Assembly: GCF_027942865.1 (NCBI RefSeq)
Contig: NC_134520.1
Span: 3,222,501 to 3,286,500, forward strand
Origin: Odontesthes bonariensis
Lineage: Eukaryota; Chordata; Actinopteri; Atheriniformes; Atherinopsidae
Length of the DNA stretch: 64,000 nt
Direction: 5' to 3'
In this document: positions 13,601-24,800 of the stretch, piece after piece
Numbering within the stretch: position 1 is the stretch's first letter
Layout of the letters: every line of letters starts with the position of its first letter
The notes under the pieces: model-generated
Told to the model about the DNA's origin: nothing
Databases searched by the model: none
Seen by the model: the letters and a program-made list of their open reading frames with translations, nothing else
Program-made: the position numbers and the translations under genes

Positions 13601-16600
13601 TTTGCACACTGTGCAAAAAGCCTCGTCTACATTATTGTCCACTGGTTTTAACCAGTGGACAAAATGATTATTTCTCGCGCCACGCTTCATTACATTTACA
13701 TTTCCCCATAATCCCAGCAAGAAATGGGAAGCAAGGAAAAGCAAACAAATGTTAAAAAACAACATAACGGCGTAAGTTAAACTTTCTTGTTTTCTGCTGA
13801 GATTTGCCTTGATTTTTCATGCTTCTGCTTGGCTTGTTGCTGCGGTCTGTGTCAGTGCTGTAGCAATGTGATCGGACCCGGGCGGAGCGGTAGCGGCAGC
13901 GTTGCGTTCTCAATGATTGGTTCCGCCACTCTTTATTTAGGCTACGTTATTTAGGCTTTTCAAAATAATAGTAGCCTTGTTGACAAATGAAACGTTTGAG
14001 GAGAATGCGATACGGAGAAGTTACTGCACAAATTTTAAGACCCAGATATCAAAATTCAAGACTTTTTCAAGTCTTTTTAAGGTATTATTTCCAAATTCAT
14101 AAATTCAATGCTTTTAAGACTTTTTAAGACCCCGCGGGAACCCTGCTTGAATTTCCTCTGCCAATGTGGCTCTTGTGGAAAAAATTGTGAGTATCTGATC
14201 TAGGGTCTCACCTGTTGGATCTCTCTGTCCTGTTGTCCAACGGTTTCTCGGAGTTTTCTGCGTTCCGTGTCGGAGGAGAGCAGCTCCAGGCGGATGGAGT
14301 TACTGAGGCCTTCAGCCTTCTGCAGTTTGTGATCCCGCTCCTCCACCTCAGAGTGGGCCATCCTGAACCGCTCCAGCAAATCCCTGTTCTCCTTCTCCTG
14401 AGGGTCAACACCGAACAGTCAGCAGGGGAGCTCTGCGGTGCGCGTAAAGAGCTCTAATGACTCGCAAGCAAAACAACCCCTTGCCTTCGTGGCCATCAGT
14501 TTCTCTATTCTGGACACTTCGGAAATGTAAGAGTGCATCCTCAACTTCAGCTCGTCCTTCTCGTGCAAAGCCTCCTCCATCTCCGCATGCACAGCCTGAA
14601 CAAGGAGGGAAAAAACACCAAAAACTTCCATTACTTTCTCTTTAGTTTTGGTCTATGACACAGAGGACTTGGCGCTCGGCTGTGAAAATCTGATGATCAT
14701 TTACTTGGTTCTCTCTGGTCATCGTGCTCAGGTCATCTTGCAGCCTCCTGTTCTCTCTGATGATGATGTCTCTGTCCCTCCTGAGTGCAGCCAGCTCCTC
14801 CTGACATGTATCCAGCTGCCTCCTCAGACTGCTCACCTCCCTCTCACGACTGTTTGATGCTCCCTGCAGCTGACTGAACGGGTTGAAGTCACAGGCATCA
14901 CAACAATCTCATTAGTGAAGGGAAAAAAAAAAAGAAGAAATAAATCAGATGTACTGAAGCCACCATGAGAGCACTGCACTCACGCGAGTGAGTTGTCCAT
15001 GTTTTTGACTGTGAGTCTCACATCCTCAAGGGTCTTTTCCTGCGTGAAAAGGCCAAATAGAATGCGCCTCGTTAGTAAAACCACCGGACTTTACAGACGG
15101 GAACCTTAGGGCCCTATAATTTCACGGAATCGGCCGATTAAAACGGAATATATTTTTAACGCTAAATATCGTAGAATTTGATATATTTCACTGAAATGCT
15201 GTTTTCACGTGGAAGAGAAACATATGTCTGGAGAGACCTGCACAGAGGGAAGCAAATCTGGGTGGCACAACAAGCCCCCCTCCAGACTAAGCCCCTGCCC
15301 CCTTCGTATATTATAACAGCACGAAACTCCTTCAATTCACCAATAATATTGGTGAAATGAAGGAGTTTCGTGCCTTATTTAGAGGCTGTATTGGCCTTGC
15401 CCCGTTTACTCTCGTTATAATGTACGCGGATACGACTCAGAGTGACACCAAAATGTTATCAATGAGTAAATGAACGTATGTACAGCTAGAAATAAGGTCC
15501 AGGTTTCCCTTTAAGTAACTTGGTTAAGTTAAATTTGAAGACGTTTAAAATGTTTGGTTGTTGTTTTATGTCAAGTCAGCTAAAGTTTCATTACTTGCTG
15601 CTTGTTTTTGATGTATCGAGGAAAAATTTGGGGGTTTTTTTTCACCTCAAATTTAGGTTAATTTCTATTTAATTTGTGTACATTTTAGTCATTCGCATTA
15701 AAAACACACCGTTTTTGGTAGTAAAATAAGAGTAACACCTCAGCCTGACTGAAAGTGAGCGAGCGAAACTGACGCGATACGACAACGAAATTTCGCGAGG
15801 GTGTCCTGATATGCAGCGTGACGATTTTGTCGGGAGTGATACTATTGGTTCAGAAAGTACTCACTTGAAACACTGAGTTCTCTGGCTCAGATCTTTGTGG
15901 TACAGGTGTTTGGGGTCATAAACCATGGGGTGCTGTTCCACGGTAAAGATCAGCTTCTCCTCGTCCATTATTCCCTGAGTGATGCTGACCTGTTGCTAAC
16001 TAGCTTGTCAACAGGAAGCAGCGCGTTCATTTCAACCAATAAGAAGTGTTTAGGGGCGGGACGCCGCGGCGAAATGTCGTCCACATACAGACAGCGCGGG
16101 CGATTTTATAAGGGGTCTGCGTCATCGCTGGATGGAGCGACATCGCTCGCGGCATGTCAGGACAGGCTGATTGAAAAGTACGCTTTCTAATCACTTTTTA
16201 TCAATTCAGTCAGAATGAGGTGTAAAAGGTAAAAAAATAAAAAATACAGGAATTCGTGAAAAAAGAAAATCAAACAGATTTTATAGGGCCCTAGAACCTG
16301 TCCTTTCACAGATGGTTGCGATCGTAGTGAGGTTTGTTGGGACTGCTACCTTCTTGGCTAGCTCCTCTTGGAGAACCACTAGTTTTTCAGTCTTTTGATC
16401 CACGTCATCCTGCAGAACATCCTTCTCTCTGTCCAGGGTAGACAGTGACTTCTGAAGGGCAGCCACTTCCTCTTTGTGCTTGATGCTGCGCTGACTCAGC
16501 TCCGCTGGGAGTGGAATAAAAATAAATTAATTTCAGCCAACGGCTGAGCAGTCTTAGCGGAAACGACGGAAGCAGAACTCCACGACGGAGCAGAAGACTC

Positions 16601-19600
16601 ACCAAATCTCCGCTCGAGGTTTTCAATCTGCTCGTGGGCGGCGTGCAGCTCATTCGCCTTTACAGAGAGCCTGTGTTGGGTATCGGATAACGTTTGCTCC
16701 ATCTGCTCCTGTAGCAGCCTAAAGATGTGGGCGAAGAAAAACAAAACAAACAAAAAAAAAGTGTCAGCTTTTTTAACATGCACGTGGAAATAATCCCTCA
16801 GCATTAGGGCGATTGAGGATATCACCTCAGAGCATTCGCCTCTGCCCTCTGCTGGGCGGCCTCCTCTGCATTGTGGACCAGAGCAGCGGACCGTACCGTC
16901 AGCTCCTCCTCCGCAGCCTCCCTGCTCTCCTTCAGCAGACACAGCTGTGAGCGCTGGTCGAGCCGCTCTCGCTCCAGCTGCACCCCAAAACATGCGCGGC
17001 ACCAGCGGAGCAAAAGGGAATTACTTTCCAATCACTAGGGAGGGAGAAAAGGCTCCAACAGTTATGTCGGGACGTCAGACTCACACTTTTGATGGTGTTC
17101 TCCAGCTCGAGAATCCTCCTCTCCTCCACTTGTCTGTCCGTGAGAGCGGAAGTCTGGGCGATCTTCGGATTAATATAGCGTTAGTCACAACGTTCTCAAT
17201 CGAGCGACTTGTTTACACCGACAGCGATTTCTCAGGTGAGCTGAACATGTACCACCAGTATCATTTTGAACTGAATAAACCAACCGATTGCTCCATCTTT
17301 GAAATGTCACAGAACATTTCCAAAACTGCTGAGTAACTCCATTTGAAAGTTAAAAACTTTTTCTTAAAGTTTACAAGAAACCCAGTCAGGGGACATTTTC
17401 CCTCCCGAAAATCATTGTGAAATCCTGACAGTTAGAAATCCAACGAGTCAAACAAGCAGTGGATGTATTTCCTAAAACAATGACGGGTGCCCTGCGGCTG
17501 ACTTATTGTCTTTTTAAGCTTCACAATCGTGCATCAGAGTCACGTGTGCGATGCAAGTGGGCCGACCTTTAATCTCTCCATCAGTGCGTCCCTCTCAGCG
17601 GTCATCTGCTCAATCTTCACCTCTGCCCGCGTCATCTCCTCCTGCAGCTTTAAGACGCCTGAAATGTCGGCGCTACGGGCCAACGTGAGGTCATCTTGAG
17701 CCTAAAGGGGTAACAATATGTGGTTCCTATGACTGTGAATCGCTTGTATTTATCGTTGTCATGTCAAGTGCACACCTGCAGCAGAATATCTGGGGAAAAA
17801 AACAAAAAGAAGAAGGTGTACCTGCTTAAACAGGGTTTTGAAATGGTCCCTCTCGTTGCTGAGGACCTTCACATTGCTCTGAATGTCCTCCACGTGCTTC
17901 TCGATGTCCAGCAGAGCCGCCCTAAGCTCGTCCCTTTCCTTCATTATGTGAAACAGTTCTGCCTCTGCAACGCCGCTCTGAATCATGCCAAACCATTACA
18001 ATATCAACATTAGAGTCTTTGTTTCTGTTTTTCTAAACTTCTGCTTTATGAAACCCATCTGTTTGGTTTCTTTGTGTCGTCATCTCTTACCTTGCTTACT
18101 TTAGACCTTGGACTCCTGCCTCTGTCTGGACTACGAATGGGGCTCACGCCCGGAGAACCAGCTCCTCTGGCTCTTTTGTAGCGCTCGGCCTCTTGGCGAT
18201 AGTAATCTCTCTCCTCCTCAAGACTCTTGACAAAGACGTCTAGACGAGATGGGGATCGCTCTCTTCCACAGACACCGTGTTTGGCACGCATGGTCTCTAG
18301 CTCCAGTACCAGGTCTTTGTCTATGAAAACAGCAGCGATTCACTAATACAAACCGATGTAAACGAAAAGAAGGCCGACGGAACGAGCTTTAGCAGCTGAG
18401 GTGCACCAAACTGTTGCCTACCAGCTGCCAGCATCTGCTCCACTTTGTCCTGCAGCCTGATTTTCTCGTCCTCCAGGAAATTCACCAGTCCCTCCATCTT
18501 CTCGTTCTGTTGTTTGAGCTCCGCCAGCTGATCCCTGAGGCGGTCCTTTTCAAATTCACCTTCAGATGTCTCCTGAATTCAATCATTCCAAAGACATATC
18601 ACATACAGTTCATATAAATCACATACAGTTTATATAAAAAGTTTATTGAAAAAGTATAGCGTCCTTTTACATTATAAACTGGAATTCAATTGGACGTTTT
18701 ATGTAGTGGACCCACACAAAATAGTTTAAATTAGTACATAATTATGCATGCTTAAATTTACCACTTTTTTCTTGTTTGCTTCAAATAAGAAATGTTTCGC
18801 ATCTTAGTGGTCGTTGGCCTGTTGCGCAAATCCAATGATAAAACTTCCCCCAAATGTCAATTTAACACCAGGTTGTAGGGCAACCAAGTAGGAAAGCTGC
18901 CAGCGATGGTGAATACTTTTGCGAGCCACTGTACAGCAGCTCAGAACGTGCTGGATCAGAAAATAAAGAACTGCTCATACTACGTATCAAACGCACCCTT
19001 CTTGCCGTTGTGATAATATCCTCCAAATCTTTGATGATTCTCTGCTGCCTTTGAATTTCTTTCTGTTGGAACAACAGATGGTCAGTTCAAATGCACAACA
19101 TTTCATTTGTCTTTTTTAAACCTCACGCACAAAGTTTTCTCTCTTTTAGTCTCACTTTAGTTTCTTGCAGCTCCATGTCAGCGGTTTCCAGTACATGCTC
19201 CTTGTCTATCTCCAGGCGCTTCGCAAGATCATCTATGTGCGTCAGCTCTTCACACAGTTCCAGGTTTTTTAATGACAAATTGGCCACTTCGGAGGAGGCG
19301 TCCTGCTTTTTCCGCTGCAGTCCGCTGATTTTTTGCTCCAGAGTTCTGTTGGTTTCCTGTAGGTACTCAATCTATGGGGTGTAGAGCATCAGAGTACAGC
19401 TGGTGAGTATCTTCAGCCACTCATGGCCCTTATCTATGAGATGACTTTTTAATACTCCATCTGCGGTGAGGTGTGATTACCTGCAGGTTTAGATGAGCGA
19501 TCAGTTTCTCGTTGCCGACGCTCTGAGCTTCAAGTGTGATGACATCATGAGGTCGTCCTCCGCGAAGTACATGATTCAGACGCTCCATTTCTTTGTTCCT

Positions 19601-20780
19601 CTCCTCCACCTATTTAAGAAACACCTCCTTACAGCCAAAGCAACTCCTACCACAGCATTTTTACATCACATTACCTTCCTTACCTGAGTGTTTAGATGTG
19701 TTATACATTCTTGGGCCTTTTCAAGGTCTAGTTTGAGCTTAATGATGTCTTGTTGGAGTTCATTAATCCTACAAATGGAAATGACCACGAGGCGAGTTAA
19801 ATATTGCAGACAAGCTACCACCAATCTTGATAATACAGTTGAGCTTGACAAAAAGAAAGCAAACCTTCCATCAGCCAGCTGCAGCAGGTCTGCTACATAT
19901 GGATCATCGGGCTGCAGAACAGGATAAGCAGACGTGGAGGAGGGAGGAACGAGCTCATCGATCTGCATTCTCTGTCGCCTAAAAGGAATACTGCGCTTTT
20001 TCCCACCTGAAATAGTAAAAAATAAAGAAAATGCATACAGATGAAAAACATCACTTTCAGAAGCCTGTCAAAGAGCTTCAGACGGACGCCTGCCATCACC
20101 TGGTGTCTGCACAACGGCCTGCATGTTCTTCTCCTGCAGCTGCTGGATCCGCTCAGCTTTAGCTTTGCTGTCCTTCTCCAGGCAGCGAACCTTATGCACA
20201 TACTGGTTGTTTAAAAACTTCAGGTCCGACGTCTCATGGTCTAGTTTCCTAATGTGAGTTTTGAGCTCTGGAAACGGGACAGGATGGGGTGGGGTCAGCG
20301 CACTACTCATTCTTGCCTAAAGGTTATAAATGTAAGAAACATGTTCAGACTCTTGAGGAAGAGGAGAGGCTGTCTGGTCCTTACCTCTGGTGAAGCGATC
20401 TTTCTCCTCCCTCAGTTTCAGGAGCTCAAGGTGCAGCTCATTGTTTTCCCTGACCACTTTGGCATTCTCGTTCCGGTAGGGCTCCAGGAGAGCGTCAACA
20501 TTTCGGCTTTCCTTCTCAGTTTTCCCTGCTGATAGTTTGGCATTGCGCAGGCTCTCGGTTGTATGCACCAGATCACTGAAATAGAGAAGGACGGATTACT
20601 TTTGATGACCTGGGACTTGTTTGCTAACATTGGCAGAATAAGGGGTGGTAGATACACAGGGTTCCACCTGAACAGTCTCTCCACCAGCGGCAGCGACTCT
20701 ATCCCGAGGGGCTGTCGGTAGCCCAGCTGATCCAAACGTTTCCGTAAATTGACGAATTTCCTCTCTGCGCTGCTGTTCAT
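10634..20780 (-). CDS. cep135: Centrosomal protein of 135 kDa
   Basis: Centriole cartwheel and pinhead scaffold, almost entirely coiled coil, needed for centriole assembly. Twenty-four coding exons were joined in frame: 20780-20668, 20575-20385, 20267-20100, 20006-19865, 19768-19684, 19609-19481, 19371-19156, 19062-18997, 18572-18422, 18320-18091, 17977-17822, 17701-17567, 17162-17085, 16977-16826, 16718-16603, 16504-16350, 15039-14984, 14873-14705, 14595-14485, 14397-14212, 12100-11891, 11770-11568, 11454-11350, 10793-10634. They give about 1160 aa; human is 1140. Hallmarks are N-terminal KRLDQLGYRQPLGIESLPLV, DLKFLNNQYVHKV, QPDDPYVADLLQLADGR, RSPSRLDVFVKSLEEERD, ENRRLQDDLSTMTRENQ, LCVKLDSGKEL and C-terminal ERAVQEMRRQGL. 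The intron after exon 19 has a GC donor (AAG|GCAAGG). Exon 10 has two usable donors. Exon 23 seems to start at AAAG|TGCAG after a purine-rich tract, the least certain junction. Confidence 0.95.
12423..12660. repeat. AT/TAA-rich low-complexity tract and C homopolymer
   Basis: Irregular AAT/TAG repeats from about 12430 to 12600 are followed by a run of about 16 C at 12637-12652. It lies in the 2.1-kb cep135 intron between exons 20 and 21. Confidence 0.8.
13005..13169. repeat. Two diverged direct repeats, period about 111 bp
   Basis: The motif GATGCAGGCAC-ATG-GG, followed by TTTTTAATT and AAAAAGGGCAAAAACCA, occurs at about 13010-13057 and again at about 13121-13169. Both copies are in a cep135 intron beside the hAT remnant. 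Confidence 0.75.
13270..14145 (-). mobile_element. hAT-type transposon remnant with BED zinc finger
   Basis: On the minus strand an open segment near 13730-13530 reads RGARNNHFVHWLKPVDNN, then a CTVCKK zinc ligand pair. A one-base frameshift precedes the HAKSPKH ligand pair. The downstream frame (13536-13285) continues with KAKDQTPSIAGVFQP. This C-x2-C...H-x-H layout is the BED finger of hAT transposases. At 14145 the plus strand ends in GCGGGAACCCTG, reading inwards as CAGGGTTCCCGC, a hAT-like terminal inverted repeat. I could not find the partner terminus or an 8-bp duplication, and no catalytic domain remains, so it is a fragment. Confidence 0.7.
15319..15373. repeat. Hairpin with 23-bp arms inside copy 1
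   Basis: The arm GCACGAAACTCCTTCA... pairs with its complement across a 9-base loop AATAATATT, with one mismatch. It may be a nested small palindrome or a replication footprint of the host element. Confidence 0.85.
15865..15968 (-). pseudogene. MADF-like first exon carried in the transposon
   Basis: The ATG at 15968-15966 opens MDEEKLIFTVEQHPMVYDP, followed by KHLYHKDLSQRTQCF. It ends at TTCAA|GTGAGT, a strong donor in phase 2. The acidic start, the hydrophobic I-F-V-E and the P-x-(V/L)-Y-D pattern are the signature of MADF (Myb/SANT-like) domains, which are short DNA-binding modules often found in fish transposon accessory proteins. A TGA follows directly if it is not spliced. I did not find the rest of the domain in this copy, so it is a partial gene: either the accessory ORF of a deleted autonomous element or a captured host exon. 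Confidence 0.6.
18600..18948. mobile_element. Tc1/mariner-derived short interspersed element
   Basis: The plus strand ends at about 18920-18942 with GTGAATACTTTTGCGAGCCACTGTA, here paraphrased as 'gaatacttttgc' plus 'gccactgta'. This is the terminal motif of a very widespread family of non-autonomous Tc1-like elements in fish. The other end near 18600-18640 is not sharply defined. It lies in the cep135 intron between exons 8 and 9 and has no coding potential. Confidence 0.55.
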
Positions 20781-20781
20781 A

Positions 20782-21200
20782 GCTGTGGTGTGGTCAGGCC
20801 GCTAACTCCGACAACTATTTACAAACTGAAGGAAAGGGGTATTTTATTGTTCCAATGCTGCGCTAAAAAAAAAAAAAAACCCGATACGGTCGCTGAAACG
20901 TTAAAAAAAAAAAAAAAAATAGCTCGCGAAGCCTGTTTGGTGTTTACTAACGTAACAAGCTTAACGACAATGAGACAAGCTAACAAAACATTAGCATTTT
21001 AAGCGTTAAATATCGAGATACTAGCTTTTAAAAGTCCGCAAGTCAGTTAAACTACCACTTGACATTTGGCTTTTGTTCAGTACAACAAAACTTGCAACTT
21101 ACCGGTTGGCCATTTATCGAAAATCGTTTCCCTGACCGCTAATGTTAGCTAAAACGTCAACGTAACGCTTCTTCATACGTAATCGTCTCGTCGCGTGGAC
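20782..21200 (-). promoter_or_regulatory. cep135 5' UTR intron and promoter region
   Basis: On the minus strand a donor CCG|GTAAGT at 21103/21102 and an acceptor CCACAG|CT just before the ATG (20784/20783) define a likely 5' UTR intron, so transcription starts at about 21.1-21.2 kb. Long A/T homopolymers lie in the intron (20864-20879, 20901-20918) and another just upstream (21240-21254). Confidence 0.45.
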
Positions 21201-21533
21201 CAACAACCTCTAACAGGTCATTATCATGATACATTGGCCTTTTTTTTTTTTTTTAAACCTTAGATCATGAAAAGCCTCTACATGAACATTTTTCCGCGGT
21301 AAACAGTTTGAAAAGAGCGCCGATGCTCTGAGGTTTGGATTTGTCACCATGGAAGTAGAAAAAAAAATTCAATGGAACATCTGGGGCAGCTTCTTTTGTC
21401 AACCGGCGTTGTCCGATAAGAAGACGGACGGGCGGAGTCGGCACAGATCTTTAGCTCAACTAACACAGAAGTAGCAAGTTATGTTATTAACAGTCAAATT
21501 AATACTCATTAACTTTAAATCGTGGGATGCAAA

Positions 21534-21539
21534 TTTATT
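21534..21539 (-). terminator. Candidate poly(A) signal of exoc1
   Basis: TTTATT on plus is AATAAA on the exoc1 strand, 263 bases after its stop codon. About 330 bp then remain before the inferred cep135 start region, so the two genes are closely tandem. Confidence 0.45.
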
Positions 21540-21801
21540 ATGTACACATGGCAAATAGAAAAAAAAAATATGGCAGACATTTGGTATGTAGAGCAGAGAA
21601 ATTGGGCAGTGAAGCAATAACTGCGTCACTGTTCGATGTGCACTTCCCTTTCATTAAAATACACAAACACACGGTTCATATTTCAACACAAATGTTCATA
21701 TTTCAACAAAACATTACAGGATAGTTAATGGGTAGCTAGTGTATCTTCAGCCAGAGTGAGGCAGTAGTGAATCATTTCAGGGACAGTGCATAGCAGCTAA
21801 A

Positions 21802-24800
21802 CTAGTGAGACTGCGCAATGCTGGAAAAGTACTCCAACATGTCCTGAATGGTGAACTCCATGGTGATTCCAGACCCAGGGTAGCATCTGCCTATCAAATC
21901 TTCAAAGTGCTTGTATTGACGGATGAACTCGTCTTGCATGGAGTGCCACACCACCTGGTGGAGTTAACGAGAAAGTGCAACAGGGTGGAATCAGCATGAG
22001 GAGTGTGACGTGCTGGGCACTTTTATCTAATGAAACGATGCATCTCTCACCTGTAGCAAACTTTCTTCTTCGCACAGATGTTTGTCCACCTTCTTGTAAA
22101 GATTTTCCAGGCCCTTTTTCACCTCTTTGCCGGGGTACTCTTTGATAACTTTGCGCAGCTCTTGTTTGTTGAAGGCCAGGTGGTAGCTCACCTCCTCCTC
22201 GCGGACGCCCTGTGCAACGCGCGTTTCCACCCCTTCAAAGAAATGCTGCGAGACGGATGACAGTTTATCTATGAGATCACCTCTGACCTGTTAGATTCCT
22301 CTTACCCACATTCAGGTAAAAGAAAACGTTTACATTTTGTGATACACGACCCTCTTACATTGAGTTTTTCCAATGGCTGTCCCAGAGAGTTGATGACGTA
22401 GGACTGTCGGTGGTCGGTGTATTTGAGCTTGGCCTCCCGTCTCTCCGCCTCCAGGCAGGAAATCTTCAGACGTGACAATGTGGAAAAGATGTGGTGGAAA
22501 TTCTCCATCATCACAACGTCCCGTGGCGTTTTCTGGCTTTCACTGGCTACTTTCTCCACTGGAAAGACAATATTCACAACTTTAACCACCACGTCACCTG
22601 TAGCATTTCTTTTTTTTTTTTTTTTCTTTTCTTCAATTAATAGCAGCCTCACCGTTCGTGAAGACGGCCCTGATCAGCTTGACATAAGCTTTATCCAGGT
22701 CCCCACGGCGCTCTGCATTACGAAAGATTGTCTCAGCAAGTTCAGCAAACTCCTCAAACCCAGTGACAAAAGAAAGAATGCCGACTTTGCTTTTCTTAGA
22801 GATCTTCACTTCCTCCATCTGCCTGATCTGACCCGACTGCGTTAAAAAAAAAGAAGACACATTTACATTTTCAACAGGACATAAAGACGCTGACCCCACT
22901 TCAGTTGAAAAAAATAAATAAATCAAGAAATAAAAGTTTCCATTTCATACTTTTTTTTTTCTAAACTTTTCCTCACTTGATGCGACTCAACTCACAATGC
23001 ATTTGTCAAAGTTCCTCTTGACAGTGACCAGCACATTCCCGAGAGTAGTGCTGAGAAAAGAGGCCGGGTCAACATTCTCAGCTGTCCACACGTGGTGACT
23101 CATCTTCACCAACATGTACAGAGAGTGGAAGCTGTCGATCTTGTCACCCAAAGCGATCAGGCTGTTGAGCTCAGTCTCGATGCTCTGGAAGATTTTATTC
23201 ATCATCAGCCGCACCAGGTCCTTCCTTTAGTCGTGAAAACAAGTAAACGAGAACCATGTAAAAAAACGCCATTAGAAAAATTGCTTTGGGATGTAAAGAT
23301 TGATCGTATTTTACACCAGAAATGTTAACAGGCATGTCAAATTACTGACTCTGATGACATGGAGTGTCTGTGTTCTGCCTGGGGGGGTATTCTCGATGGC
23401 GTGCTTCCATCTGACTCCTCAGTTTCAGGCTGAGGGGACAAACAGACATAAAGCCTAACAAATCTGAACAAACATCTGGTGACATATTACATGAACGATG
23501 CTATATTTGAAAGCCGGGCCAGCAGCTGTCAGTGCTGCAGAATTCCATGTTTTCGGTATGGGGGGGTGAATGTTCCCGTTTCAAACGGTAAAACCACTGG
23601 TAAAGCTACAGATTATTCATTTGAATGACATTTGATCATTCTGTCAAAGCATTTTCCAATAATTCCAGATGTACCTGAGCAAGAGGGGGCATAACAGTCT
23701 GGTGCTGCTGCAGCTTAAAGAACTTGCTGATGAAATCTTGCTCTGCAAGACACAGAGGCTCCAGCTCACTGAGGACCTGCTCGAATATCTGCAGAGACAA
23801 TTGAAGAAAAAAAAAAAGTTTTTAAGAGTACACACACAGGCTTATTCTCATTCCACATTTGAACTTTGTGTCACCTTGTCAAACTTGGTCCTGTCTGCCA
23901 CGTCCAGGTCGGAGGCGGACATGTTGCCCATGTCCAGCAGCGAGGAGGACTGGGAGCGCCGGCTGTTGGAGCCCTGCACCGTCAGCTTGTTCAGGCTTGA
24001 GGTCGAGCCTGTGAGCTTCCCAGAGCTGCCGTGCAGGCCTGATACGGCACGGCAAACACAGTGCGAAAGGTCACGTTAGGTCATGTATGAAGTGAGCGAG
24101 TAGATTTCAAACTGCAGACGAACGCAAGTCAATTACGACACTTTGGGTTATCACAAATCATCAAAAATAACGTGGGTGTAAACGGTTAGAATATTTTTGG
24201 GGTATTCATCGTTAAAAATCAGAGAATGTGATGATGCATTAAACAGCGCTGCTGGAGATTTAGCACAAACCAACCAGTTACGTGGCGAGGTAATGGTTTG
24301 TAGGGCGAAGGATATCAGCGTAGGCAGGAGGTTTAAGGAAATATTAGTGCGGTCAAGTAAGGGGGCACAGTGATGAGAAGCACAGGGGAAGTAAACTGAC
24401 AGCTCCATCCAAAATATCATACTTACTTTCAGTTTCCTGTTTGAGCGCACTCTCTTTCCGCGGAAGCGTGGCTGCAGCCAGTTAGAAAGGCAGGCATCAG
24501 AGACAGACACAGGTTAGGCTTAAAACATGCAGCGTGGCAGGGGTGAGGCAAGATGTTAGATGTACAGTTACATATATGCTGACGTGCACTGCAGTGGCTT
24601 CGGCAGACAAACCTTTGGAAAACAAATTCTCGTTTTGTTTTCAGAGGGAAAAGCTAAGTCAGAGTGCGGAGAGCAGAGTCCTACAATTCTGCCAAAACCA
24701 AAGCTAAACCAAAGGTTCTGTCCACATATTAAAAATGGGAGCACTGAGCATGTTTAAAACCCTGCGCAAAGGGGAAAAGAAGACATTACTGAAAGAGTTG

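Larger units (their letters stand above)
15107..16293. mobile_element. Inverted-repeat transposon, TAGGGCCC family, copy 1
   Basis: 1187-bp insertion in a cep135 intron. Termini are TAGGGCCCTATAA and its complement TTATAGGGCCCTA. It is flanked by a perfect 6-bp duplication, GAACCT, at 15101-15106 and 16294-16299. The interior holds a MADF-like exon (15865-15968, minus), a CCAAT-containing GC-rich stretch (about 16030-16160) and a near-perfect hairpin (15319-15373). A 6-bp duplication with 5'-TA termini suggests the IS3EU superfamily; I infer this and no transposase is visible. Confidence 0.85.

Noticed and set aside
15897-16190. 97-codon plus-strand frame inside transposon copy 1
   Set aside because: It runs antisense to the MADF-like exon, which has the better protein signature and a proper donor.
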